Shown piece by piece: positions 7,338-14,835 of a stretch of 64,000 nucleotides of DNA. How positions within the stretch are numbered: the first letter of the stretch is position 1; the number at the start of each line of letters is the position of its first letter. The position numbers and the translations under genes were made by a program. The DNA is from Amycolatopsis granulosa (GTDB taxonomy: Bacteria; Actinomycetota; Actinomycetes; Mycobacteriales; Pseudonocardiaceae). The DNA is taken from positions 5,456,001 to 5,520,000 of the forward strand of contig NZ_JAANOV010000001.1 of NCBI RefSeq assembly GCF_011758745.1, written 5' to 3'. The notes under the pieces were generated by a model that saw only the letters and a program-made list of their open reading frames with translations, was not told where the DNA came from and did no database searches.

Positions 7338-8642
7338 CTACCGCCGGCTGGCCCGCACGAACTGCTCCCGCGGGTGCTGCTGCTCACCGGTCGCCACGAC
7401 CTGGCGCCGGAACGGCAGCGAGATCAGCCAGTCCGCCGCGATCCGCGTCTTGCGGTGTGCCGTCGGCATGGTCATCAGGTGGTAGGCGCGGTGCAGCGCC
7501 CACGCCGGCCAGCCACGCAGCTTCACGCCGTAGATCTGCGCGACTCCCTGGTACAGCCCCAGGCTCGCGACCGACCCGGCGTAGGAGTGCCGGTAGCCCT
7601 CCAGCGGCCCGCCGCGCAGCGTCGCCACGATGTTGCGCGCCAGCACCACCGCCTGGCGCGACGCGTGCTGCGCCGACGGCGCGCACACCGCGCCCGGTTC
7701 CTTGCTGGTCACGTCCGGCACCGCGGCGGCGTCCCCGGCCGAGAACACGCCCGGGGCGCCGTCCAACTCCAGCGTGGTCGCGCAGCAGACCCGGCCCTTC
7801 GGGTTCAGCGGCAGGTCGGTGTCCGCCAGCATCGGGCTCGGCTTGACACCCGCGGTCCACACGATCGTGTCCGCGTCGAACTCCGTGTCGTCGCCCAGCA
7901 CCACATGGCAGTCCACACAGGACTTGAGCGTGGTGCCGAGGTGGATCTCGAACCCGCGCCCGCTCAGCACGTCCAGGGTGTAGCCCGCCAGCGACGAGCT
8001 CACCTCGGGCATGATCCGGTCGGCGGCCTCGACCAGCACCCACCGCAGCTCCGAGCGGTCGATGGCGTAGTACTTGAGCGCGTGGCGGGCCATGTCCTCC
8101 AGTTCCGCCATCGCCTCGATACCCGCGTAACCACCGCCGACGAACACGAACGTGAGCAGCTTGCGCCGCAGCTCCCGATCCACCGTGCTCGCGGCGACGT
8201 CGAGCCGGGACAGCACGTGGTTGCGCAGGTAGACCGCTTCCTCCAGGGTCTTGAACCCGATGCCGTGCTCGGCCAGCCCGGGAATGGGCAGTGTCTTGGA
8301 CACCGAACCGGGCGCGACCACCAGGATGTCGTAGCCGATCCGCTCGACGTGCCCGTCGGCGACGCGCAGGGTGACCGACCTCGCCGTCGTGTCCACGCCG
8401 GTCGCCTCCGCCGCCATCACCGTGCAGCCGGGCAGCACCTCCCGCAGCGGTACGACGACGTGCCGCGGCTCAACGGATCCGGCCGCGGCTTCGGCCAGGA
8501 ACGGCTGGTACGTCATGTACGAGCGCGGGTCGATCACGGTCAGGTCGGCTTCGGCCGGGGCGAGCCGCTTGCGCAGCTGCCGGGCCGTCGTGGCGCCGAC
8601 GTAACCGCCCCCGATGATCACGATCCGGGCCGGGTCACCCAC
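7338..8642 (-). CDS. NAD(P)/FAD-dependent oxidoreductase, type II NADH dehydrogenase-like
   Basis: A 434-residue flavoprotein of the NDH-2 type, which passes electrons from NADH to quinones at the membrane without pumping protons. FAD-binding GGGYVG is at residues 11-16, NADH-binding VGGGYAGIEA at ~168-177, and the FAD C-terminal motif GVFSAGDAAAVPD at ~295. The C-terminal ~70 residues, with VKLRGWPAWALHRAYHLMTMPTAHR and LISLPFRRQVV, look like the membrane-anchoring tail. It is the last gene of a leftward three-gene operon and overlaps the preceding small gene by 8 bases. It may supply alternative respiration, but the quinone-reductase assignment is by family only. Confidence 0.85.
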   Translation of the reverse strand: MGDPARIVIIGGGYVGATTARQLRKRLAPAEADLTVIDPRSYMTYQPFLAEAAAGSVEPRHVVVPLREVLPGCTVMAAEATGVDTTARSVTLRVADGHVERIGYDILVVAPGSVSKTLPIPGLAEHGIGFKTLEEAVYLRNHVLSRLDVAASTVDRELRRKLLTFVFVGGGYAGIEAMAELEDMARHALKYYAIDRSELRWVLVEAADRIMPEVSSSLAGYTLDVLSGRGFEIHLGTTLKSCVDCHVVLGDDTEFDADTIVWTAGVKPSPMLADTDLPLNPKGRVCCATTLELDGAPGVFSAGDAAAVPDVTSKEPGAVCAPSAQHASRQAVVLARNIVATLRGGPLEGYRHSYAGSVASLGLYQGVAQIYGVKLRGWPAWALHRAYHLMTMPTAHRKTRIAADWLISLPFRRQVVATGEQQHPREQFVRASRR

Positions 8643-8865
8643 GCAGCGCCTCCTCGTCGGTTTCGTAGTCCACTTCCAGGCGCTGCTCGGCCACGTCGCC
8701 CGGGTCGGCCTCGGACGGCAGCTCCGCCGCCGGCCGCGTGCGCTTCCGCGGGTCCGCGGTCTGCCGCTGCTCCAGCGCGTCGGCGACGGGCGCTTCGGGG
8801 TCGGGCGGCAGCGGAGCGTCGTGCTCCAGCGCCTCGCGCACGGACTCCTCGTCGGGCTCGGTCAC
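8635..8865 (-). CDS. Small acidic hypothetical protein, 76 residues
   Basis: A strongly acidic, Pro/Ala/Glu-rich protein (MTEPDEESVREALEHDAPLPPDPE..., ending VDYETDEEALRG) with little hydrophobic sequence, probably disordered. No family is recognised. It is locked into an operon by a 4-base start/stop overlap with the hydrolase-like gene upstream and an 8-base overlap with the oxidoreductase gene downstream, which argues that it is truly translated. It could be a partner or chaperone-like factor for the flavoprotein; this is a guess. Confidence 0.65.
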   Translation of the reverse strand: MTEPDEESVREALEHDAPLPPDPEAPVADALEQRQTADPRKRTRPAAELPSEADPGDVAEQRLEVDYETDEEALRG

Positions 8866-9440
8866 CGTCGATCACCCTCCTCGTGGTTCGCGGGCAGTTC
8901 GGCGAGGGCCTGGGCGACGCCGGCGACCACGTCCGGGTGGCCCAGCGGCAGCGGCGCCGGGACCCGGTCGTCGGCGCCCCCGGTGCTGTGCGCGACCACG
9001 CGCACCGGCACCCCGGACTCGGCCAGGTCGTTGATCCGCTCCCGGTTGTCCGCCTCCCAGCCCCGGTCCGCGGCCTCGCCGTCACCGGGCGGCACGAACT
9101 GGTCGGCGGCCGGGTCGACGAGCAGCAGCGAGCGGACCCGGTCCCGGTGCTGCTCGGCCAGCCGCAGCGCGCCGTCGGCGAACGGGCCGCTGGCCACGAC
9201 GTGCACCGTTTCGCCGGGTGGGTCGGACAGGATGTCGTCCGCCTGGGTCAGTCCGCCCTCGGCCGGCAGCCGGCACCACACCACCTGCCACTCGTCCGTC
9301 TTGTCCCGCCAGGTCGCCGGCAGCCCCTCGTGCTTGGCCAGACCGGTCGGGTCGAGTACCAGCACGGTCGGGCCGTCCGGGGTACCTTCGGTTACGGCGG
9401 CCGGGCCCTCGGCACGCACCGGGTCCGGGGAGTAGTTCAT
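8862..9440 (-). CDS. Alpha/beta-hydrolase-like protein, probably catalytically inactive
   Basis: A 192-residue protein with alpha/beta-hydrolase rhythm: strand TVLVLDPTG, nucleophile-elbow region VHVVASGPFADGALRLAEQH, then RVRSLLLVDPAADQFVP and a late strand VPVRVVAHSTGG. A normal elbow is GxSxG; here SGPFADG does not fit, so the serine-hydrolase triad is doubtful. It is the first gene of the leftward operon with the acidic protein and the NDH-2-like enzyme, starting 71 bases from the divergent small gene at 9512. Role unknown. Confidence 0.62.
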   Translation of the reverse strand: MNYSPDPVRAEGPAAVTEGTPDGPTVLVLDPTGLAKHEGLPATWRDKTDEWQVVWCRLPAEGGLTQADDILSDPPGETVHVVASGPFADGALRLAEQHRDRVRSLLLVDPAADQFVPPGDGEAADRGWEADNRERINDLAESGVPVRVVAHSTGGADDRVPAPLPLGHPDVVAGVAQALAELPANHEEGDRR

Positions 9441-9511
9441 GACCGCTCCTTTCTCCGGTCCCCGGCTACCCCGGGTACCGCCGCCCTACACGGATCACGT
9501 GCGGACAGGGG

Positions 9512-9727
9512 ATGGACATGCGGGAGCACTTGCAGGAGGTCGCCGGCTTCAACGTCCCGGTCACGTCGGCCGAGGACACCGAACTGGTCGCCGCGCAGCG
9601 GCGGCGCGCGGTGCGCGCGGTCGCGTCCGCGGCGGAGAACGCCGAGGACTGCGCGCTGCTGCTGGACGCGCTGGGCCTCAAGCCCGCCGAGGGGATGGCG
9701 CCGGTCCCGGCGCAGCGGCACGGCTGA
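9512..9727 (+). CDS. Small hypothetical protein, 71 residues
   Basis: A short helical protein (MDMREHLQEVAGFNVPVT... AAENAEDCALLLDALGLKP) with a single Cys and no membrane segment or signal peptide. An AGGGG element precedes the ATG at 9512; a second in-frame ATG is at 9518. The pattern A-E-D-C-x-L-L-L-D-A-L-G-L resembles other small actinobacterial proteins of unknown role that I cannot name. It diverges from the leftward three-gene operon. Confidence 0.6.
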   Translation: MDMREHLQEVAGFNVPVTSAEDTELVAAQRRRAVRAVASAAENAEDCALLLDALGLKPAEGMAPVPAQRHG

Positions 9728-9824
9728 TCGGGTGTGACGCTGGTCACGGTCGGCGCCGCGTGGGGAACGGTGCGGCCGTGCTCGCGTTGGCCGTGGCAGG
9801 ACCCGATCACCGCGGAGGACTTCC

Positions 9825-10313
9825 ATGGCCCTGGCTGACATCGAGCTGCGCACGCTCGGCGGCGAACCGGCGACCCTGGGCGGGCTGGGCCGCACGGCCC
9901 TGCTCGTCGTGAACGTCGCCTCCCGATGCGGTCTGACGCCGCAGTACGCCGCGCTGGAGCGGCTGCAGGAACGCTACGGCGACCGCGGGTTCTCCGTCGT
10001 GGGCTTCCCCTGCAACCAGTTCGCCGGTCAGGAGCCGGGCACCGCCGAGGAGATCGCCACGTTCTGCTCGGCGACCTACGGGGTGACGTTCCCGCTGTTC
10101 GACAAGATCGAGGTGAACGGACCCGGCCGGCACCCGCTCTACGCCGAGCTCGTGCGGGCCCGGGACGCCGCGGGGGAGAGCGGCGACGTGCAGTGGAACT
10201 TCGAGAAGTTCCTGGTCGGCCCGGACGGCGCGGTGGTGGCGCGGTTCCGGCCGCGCACCGATCCGGAGGCGCCGGAGGTCATCGAGGCGATCGAGTCGGT
10301 CCTGGCCGCCTGA
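9825..10313 (+). CDS. Glutathione peroxidase-family thiol peroxidase
   Basis: A 162-residue cytosolic thioredoxin-fold peroxidase that reduces hydroperoxides; in actinobacteria, which lack glutathione, the reductant is more likely thioredoxin than glutathione. The catalytic tetrad is visible: Cys35 in VASRCG, Gln69 in FAGQEP, and Trp124-Asn125 in VQWNFEKF. The second Cys of the thioredoxin-linked type may be Cys81 in ATFCSATYG. The length is normal. Five bases past the stop an inverted repeat shares half-sites with the MarR operator at 11012. The convergent MarR gene ends 52 bases away. Confidence 0.9.
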   Translation: MALADIELRTLGGEPATLGGLGRTALLVVNVASRCGLTPQYAALERLQERYGDRGFSVVGFPCNQFAGQEPGTAEEIATFCSATYGVTFPLFDKIEVNGPGRHPLYAELVRARDAAGESGDVQWNFEKFLVGPDGAVVARFRPRTDPEAPEVIEAIESVLAA

Positions 10314-10317
10314 GTCG

Positions 10318-10331
10318 ATCAAACCTTTGAT
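10318..10331. promoter_or_regulatory. Inverted repeat ATCAAA-CC-TTTGAT
   Basis: Perfect 6-base arms with a 2-base centre, between the convergent peroxidase and MarR genes. The half-site TCAAA recurs in the array at 11012-11029, so this may be an auxiliary MarR-type binding site rather than a terminator; the stem is AT-rich and weak for termination. Confidence 0.4.
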
Positions 10332-10364
10332 GGGCCGGGCGCCTGAGCTGCGCCACGGGGAGCG

Positions 10365-10904
10365 CTAGAACCGGCGCTTCGCGTCCAGCGCGGCCGAGCT
10401 CGTGGTGAGCTTTTCCAGCAGTCCGATGAGGATGGTCTGCTCCGGCTTGGTGAGCGCGTTCGCCCACGCCTGCTCGCGCTGGTTGTGGGCCTCGTAAGCG
10501 CTGGTGATCGCCTCGTGCCCGGCCTCGGTGAGGTCCAGCAGCACCGCGCGCCGGTCGTGCTCGGCCTGCCGGCGGGACACCAGTCCGTCTCGTTCCAGGG
10601 TGTTGACCAGGGCGGACACCGCCGCGCGGCTCATGCCGGACAGCTGCGCGACGCGCTTGGCCTCCATCGGCCCGGCCAGCCAGAGCACGAACAGCACCCG
10701 GAACCCGCCCCAGCTCCAGCCGCGCGGCCGGTGCACCGTGGACTCCCAGTCGTAGACGAGCGCGCTGGTCAGGCGGTGCAGGGTGAGGCCGAGCCGCATC
10801 GCCGTGGCATCGACCGCGGGCAGCTCGGCGGTCGTCTTCGCGATCGCGTAGTCCACGAACGTCAGGTAGTCCAGCTCGTCGGGGGCAGCCGGTTCCGCGG
10901 TCAT
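10365..10904 (-). CDS. MarR-family regulator, likely repressor of the adjacent aromatic-type operon
   Basis: A 179-residue MarR regulator from the ATG at 10904; an upstream in-frame ATG at 10934 would add ten residues. The winged helix is clear: MEAKRVAQLSGMSRAAVSALVNTLERDGLVSRRQAEHDRRAVLLDLTEAGHEAI, with the Asp-Arg-Arg wing turn. The long N-terminal segment with LHRLTSALVYDWESTVHRPRGWSWGGFRVLFVLW resembles MarR proteins controlling aromatic-compound catabolism. It diverges from the metallo-beta-lactamase/flavin hydroxylase/NmrA operon, and the shared intergenic region carries a TCAAAG half-site array, its probable operator. Confidence 0.88.
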   Translation of the reverse strand: MTAEPAAPDELDYLTFVDYAIAKTTAELPAVDATAMRLGLTLHRLTSALVYDWESTVHRPRGWSWGGFRVLFVLWLAGPMEAKRVAQLSGMSRAAVSALVNTLERDGLVSRRQAEHDRRAVLLDLTEAGHEAITSAYEAHNQREQAWANALTKPEQTILIGLLEKLTTSSAALDAKRRF

Positions 10905-11011
10905 GCGCCCCAGGCTAGGCGCTCGCGCCCGCACCCTCGACCGGCGGCCGCGGTTCGGACGTACCCTTCCCTTGCGGGGTGACCCGCGTTACGCTGTCGT
11001 CCACCAATTAG

Positions 11012-11029
11012 TCAAAGCTTTGATCAAAG
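11012..11029. promoter_or_regulatory. TCAAAG half-site array, MarR operator candidate
   Basis: TCAAAGCTTTGATCAAAG contains three alternating half-sites, giving two overlapping perfect 12-base palindromes (11012-11023 and 11018-11029). It abuts the AAAGGAGGT ribosome-binding site of the metallo-beta-lactamase-fold gene, so an occupied site would block initiation of the operon. Confidence 0.65.
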
Positions 11030-11039
11030 GAGGTGCGGG

Positions 11040-12002
11040 GTGGCCCAGAAGGCGTTCGCCTCGTCCGGCGACGTGGCGGAGAAGCAGCAGACCCTGGAGG
11101 TCCTCGACGACGGCGTCTACGCGCTCACCGCCGAGGGCGACCCGAACGTCGGCGCCATCGAGGGTGAGGACTTCCTGGTCTGCTTCGAGGCACTCGCCAC
11201 CCCGGTCGCCGCCCGGGAGTGGCTTGCGAAGCTGCGTGAGCACACCGACAAGCCGGTCCGGTACCTCGTGCTGTCGCACTACCACGCCGTGCGCGTGCTG
11301 GGCGCGTCCGCGTTCGACGCCGAGGTGATCGTCGCGCACGAGAACACCCGCGCCCTGGTCGCCGAGCGCGGCAAGGAGGACTGGGAGAGCGAATTCGGCC
11401 GCATGCCACGGCTGGCCAAGGGCGCGGAGTCGGTGCCCGGCCTGACCTGGCCCACGCTGACCTTCTCCGACCGGCTCACGATCGACCTCGGCGGCGACCG
11501 CGGTGACCTGGTCCTGCAGTACTGCGGCCGCGGCCACACCGAGGGCGACATCGTGGCGTGGCTGCCGCGGCAGCGCATCCTGTTCGCCGGTGACCTGGTC
11601 GAGGCCGAGGCCGCGCTCTACACCGGGGACGCCTTCCACCGCGACTGGGCCTCGTCCACTTTGGACCGGGTCAAGGCGTTCGGGGCCGAGGCGCTGATCG
11701 GTGGCCGCGGCGCGGTCAGCCGGGGCCGGGACGCCGTCGACGCCGCGGTCGAGCAGACCCGCAACTTCCTCGACGTGATGATCCGCGAGGTCGGGGCGGT
11801 GCAGCGGGCCGGCGGCACGCTCAAGGAGGCGTTCGAGCGCACCCACGCCGCGCTGGCGCCCCAGTACGGGCACTGGCCGATCTTCGAGCACTGCCTGCCC
11901 TTCGACGTCTCCCGCCTGTGGGACGAGCTGTCCGGCATCGAGCGCCCGGTCATCTGGACGGCGCAGCGGGACCGCGAGGTCTGGGACCAGCTGCAGGGCT
12001 GA
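11040..12002 (+). CDS. Metallo-beta-lactamase-fold protein with incomplete metal site
   Basis: A 320-residue MBL-fold protein, first in a MarR-controlled operon with a flavin hydroxylase and an NmrA-like reductase. The usual HxHxDH motif reads HYHAVR: His80 and His82 are kept but the Asp and His of the second metal site are Val84 and Arg85. His166 (GRGHTEGD) and Asp185 (FAGDLVE) remain, while the last His position is Arg in GGRG. A single-zinc enzyme or altered chemistry is expected, possibly ring-cleavage-product or lactone hydrolysis, but the substrate is unknown. GTG start at 11040 after a strong AAAGGAGGT. Confidence 0.8.
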   Translation: MAQKAFASSGDVAEKQQTLEVLDDGVYALTAEGDPNVGAIEGEDFLVCFEALATPVAAREWLAKLREHTDKPVRYLVLSHYHAVRVLGASAFDAEVIVAHENTRALVAERGKEDWESEFGRMPRLAKGAESVPGLTWPTLTFSDRLTIDLGGDRGDLVLQYCGRGHTEGDIVAWLPRQRILFAGDLVEAEAALYTGDAFHRDWASSTLDRVKAFGAEALIGGRGAVSRGRDAVDAAVEQTRNFLDVMIREVGAVQRAGGTLKEAFERTHAALAPQYGHWPIFEHCLPFDVSRLWDELSGIERPVIWTAQRDREVWDQLQG

Positions 12003-12005
12003 GCG

Positions 12006-13622
12006 ATGACCACGACGACGGACCCCTCGACCGGGCATCACAGGGTGGCGGTCATCGGCAACGGCCCGGTCGGCCAGACCACCGCGCTGCTGCTCGCCCG
12101 GTGGGGCGTGCCGGTGGTGCTGCTCGACGGGCGTGCCGCGCGCGACCTGGTCGGCTCGAAGGCGATCTGCCAGCAGCGCGACGTGCTCGACGTGTGGGAG
12201 GCGGTCGGCGCCGGGCGCCGGATCGCCGACGAGGGCGTCACCTGGACCACCGCGCGGACCTTCCACCGCGACCACGAACTGTTCGCCTACAGCATGGCCG
12301 ACCCGGGCCGCTCGGCGTTCCCGCCGTTCGTCAACATCTCCCAGGCCCGCACCGAGGAGATCCTGGACGAGCGGATCGCCGCCGAGCCCCTGGTGGACGT
12401 GCGCTGGGGCCACCGGGTGACCGGCATCGACCAGGACGAGCACGGCGTGACCCTGTCCGTCGCGGGGCGGCCGGCCGTGCGCGCCGACTACGTCGTGGCC
12501 TGCGCCGGGGCGCGGGGCGAGGAGATCCGCCGGATGCTCGGCGTCGGTTTCGGCGGGCACTCCTTCGACGACCGGTTCCTCATCTGCGACATCCGGGCCG
12601 ATCTGCCCGGCTGGGCGCGGGAACGGCGGTTCTACTTCGACCCGGAGTGGAACCCGGGCCGCCAGGTGCTGATCCACCCGTGCCCCGGCTCGACGTTCCG
12701 CATCGACTGGCAGGTGCCCGGCGACTACGACCTCGCCGCGGAGGAGGCCGGCGGCGCGCTGGACGCGCGCATCCGCGCGATCATCGGCGATCAGCCGTAC
12801 GAGATCGTGTGGAAGTCGGTGTACCGGTTCCACTCCCGGGTGGCCGACCGGATGCGGGTGGGGCGCGTGCTGCTCGCCGGGGACTGCGCGCACCTGGTGT
12901 CGCCGTTCGGTGCGCGCGGCCTCAACTCCGGGGTCGGCGACGCCGAGAACGCGGCGTGGAAACTCGCGTTCGTGCTGCACGGCTGGGCCGGCGCGGAGCT
13001 GCTGGAGTCCTACCACGACGAACGGCACGCGGCGGCGCTGGAGAACCTCGCGGTCACCACGGCCACGATGGACTTCCTGGTGCCGCAGACCGAGGAGCAG
13101 CACCGGCGGCGGCGCGAGGTGCTCCACGCCGCGGCCACCGATCCGGCGGTGCGGGCGCAGGTGGACTCCGGTCGGCTCGCCGAGCCGTTCTGGTACGTCG
13201 ATTCCCCGCTGACCACCCCCGACGAGTCGCGGCCGTTCGGCGGGCGCCCGCCCCGCGGCGAGGTGCCGCCGGCCGGTCCGGGGATCCTGGTGCCGGACGT
13301 CCCGGTGTCGGTGACCGGTTCGTCCTGCGGTCGCTTCCGGGAGCTGGCCCGCGACGGCGTGCTGCTGCTGGCCACCGACGGCGCGGACGCCGAGCCGCCG
13401 CCGGAGATCGCCGCGCCGGTGCGTGTGCTGCGCCTGGGCGAGATCGACGTGACCGGTGTGCTCGCCGAAGCGCTCGGCGCGCGGCCCGGGGAGGTGTGGG
13501 TGATCCGGCCGGACGCCCACGTCGCGGCGGTCGTCACCGACGCGGCCGCCGTGGCGGCGGCGGTGCACCGCGCCCTCGGGCAGCCTGCCGTCGACCGTGT
13601 CCTGCCGGGCGCCGGTACGTGA
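12006..13622 (+). CDS. FAD-dependent aromatic hydroxylase, MhpA-like
   Basis: A 538-residue class A flavoprotein monooxygenase, which uses NAD(P)H and O2 to hydroxylate phenolic rings. The N-terminal FAD motif is GNGPVG at residues 18-23; the second FAD motif LLAGDCAHLVSPFGARGLNSGVGDAENAAWKLA is around residue 293; a C-terminal ~120-residue thioredoxin-like domain ends the protein, as in MhpA/PheA-type enzymes. SKAICQQRDVLDVW resembles the MhpA substrate region. It starts four bases after the MBL gene and is followed ten bases later by the NmrA-like gene, so the three are co-transcribed. The exact phenolic substrate cannot be read. Confidence 0.85.
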   Translation: MTTTTDPSTGHHRVAVIGNGPVGQTTALLLARWGVPVVLLDGRAARDLVGSKAICQQRDVLDVWEAVGAGRRIADEGVTWTTARTFHRDHELFAYSMADPGRSAFPPFVNISQARTEEILDERIAAEPLVDVRWGHRVTGIDQDEHGVTLSVAGRPAVRADYVVACAGARGEEIRRMLGVGFGGHSFDDRFLICDIRADLPGWARERRFYFDPEWNPGRQVLIHPCPGSTFRIDWQVPGDYDLAAEEAGGALDARIRAIIGDQPYEIVWKSVYRFHSRVADRMRVGRVLLAGDCAHLVSPFGARGLNSGVGDAENAAWKLAFVLHGWAGAELLESYHDERHAAALENLAVTTATMDFLVPQTEEQHRRRREVLHAAATDPAVRAQVDSGRLAEPFWYVDSPLTTPDESRPFGGRPPRGEVPPAGPGILVPDVPVSVTGSSCGRFRELARDGVLLLATDGADAEPPPEIAAPVRVLRLGEIDVTGVLAEALGARPGEVWVIRPDAHVAAVVTDAAAVAAAVHRALGQPAVDRVLPGAGT

Positions 13623-13632
13623 GGGGGAAGCC

Positions 13633-14484
13633 ATGAGCGGGATCGCCGTCACCGGGGCCACCGGGCAGCTCGGCTCCCGGGTCGCCACGCTGCTGGCCGA
13701 ACGGGGCGTCCCGCACCGGCTGTGCGTGCGCGACCCGGCCCGGGCGCCACGGGCCCGGGAAGCCGAAGTGGTGGCGGCGGACTACGCCGACCCCGCCGGG
13801 TTCCGCGCCGCGCTCACCGGCATCTCGACGCTGCTGCTGGTGTCCGGGCACGAAGGCCCCGAACGGATGGACCTGCACCGCAACGCCGTCCGGGCCGCCG
13901 CCGAGGCCGGGGTCGACCGCGTCGTCTACACCTCGTTCCTCGGCGCGGCCCCGCGCGCGACGTTCACCTTCGCCCGGGAGCACGCCGAGACCGAGCGGCT
14001 GATCCGGGAGCACGGGCTCCGGCTCACGGCGCTGCGGAACACGCTCTACGCCGATGTCGCGCCGCACTTCGCCGGCCCCGACGGGGTGCTGCGCGGCCCG
14101 GCCGCCGACGGGCGGCTGGCGTGGGTCGCCCGCCAGGACGTCGCGCGCCTGGCCGTGGCGTGCCTGCTCGACGACGGGCACGCGAACCAGGTCTACGACG
14201 TGACCGGCCCGGAGGCGATCGACCTGCACGAGACCGCGGCGCTGCTGAGCGAGGTCACCGGCCGGGACATCACCTACCACGCCGAGACCGAGGAGGAGGC
14301 GCGCGCGTCGCGGGCGGGTGCGCAGCCCTGGCAGATCGACGGCTGGGTCGGCTCCTACCTGGCGGTCGCGACCGGTGAGGTGGCCGTCACCAGCCACACC
14401 GTCGAGCACGTGACAGGCCGCCGCCCGTGGACGTTCGCGGAGTTCCTGGCCGCGGAACCGCAGGCGTGGGCACACCTGGTGTGA
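13633..14484 (+). CDS. NmrA-like NAD(P)H-binding SDR-family protein
   Basis: A 283-residue atypical short-chain dehydrogenase of the NmrA/QorB type: Rossmann motif TGATGQLGS at residues ~7-15, then RDPARAPRAREAEVVAADYADP and a region ending YDVTGPEAIDLHETAALLSEVTGRDI, typical of the family. QorB-like members reduce quinones; that fits the preceding aromatic hydroxylase, whose product could be a quinol/quinone. The ATG at 13633 follows a GAGGGGGA element; an upstream in-frame start at 13597 would overlap the previous gene. It is last in the MarR-controlled operon. Confidence 0.82.
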   Translation: MSGIAVTGATGQLGSRVATLLAERGVPHRLCVRDPARAPRAREAEVVAADYADPAGFRAALTGISTLLLVSGHEGPERMDLHRNAVRAAAEAGVDRVVYTSFLGAAPRATFTFAREHAETERLIREHGLRLTALRNTLYADVAPHFAGPDGVLRGPAADGRLAWVARQDVARLAVACLLDDGHANQVYDVTGPEAIDLHETAALLSEVTGRDITYHAETEEEARASRAGAQPWQIDGWVGSYLAVATGEVAVTSHTVEHVTGRRPWTFAEFLAAEPQAWAHLV

Positions 14485-14559
14485 CCCCGGCGGCTGCACC
14501 GCGCCGAGCGGGGCAACTATCATCGAAACCCGGAAAGAGCACCCCGAGAGGCACCGCCC

Positions 14560-14835
14560 ATGGCGTCGGACAGACCGGCATCACCCTCGGTCGACCGCAC
14601 GCTGACCGTGCTGGAGACCCTGGTCACGGCAGGTGAGGGCGTCACCCTCACCGCGCTGGCACGCGCGAGCGGGATCCCGCTGGCCACCTGCGCCTCCATC
14701 GTCTACACCCTGGAGAGCCGGGGCTACGCCCGCCGCCGCGTCGTCGGGCGCAGCCACTTCTGGCGCGCCACCACCCGCTTGTGCGAGCTCGCCGAACCAT
14801 TGGCCGGCGAGGCGCGGCCGGCGCGGTCCCGATGA
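14560..14835 (+). CDS. IclR-type winged-helix protein lacking an effector domain
   Basis: Only 91 residues: a complete IclR N-terminal winged helix (SVDRTLTVLETLV, LTALARASGIPLATCASIVYTLESRGYARR, then the wing GRSHFWRATTRLCELAE) followed by a short basic tail. Normal IclR regulators are about 250 residues with a C-terminal GAF-like ligand domain, absent here. The gene overlaps the following antiporter by ATGA, so the pair is translationally coupled and this is probably a functional HTH-only form rather than debris. The ligand sensor may be absent or supplied by a partner. Confidence 0.75.
   Translation: MASDRPASPSVDRTLTVLETLVTAGEGVTLTALARASGIPLATCASIVYTLESRGYARRRVVGRSHFWRATTRLCELAEPLAGEARPARSR

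Noticed and set aside
10989-13688. Leftward open frame of 899 codons opposite the MBL and hydroxylase genes
   Set aside because: Both sense genes have clear motifs and ribosome-binding signals; the antisense frame has none.
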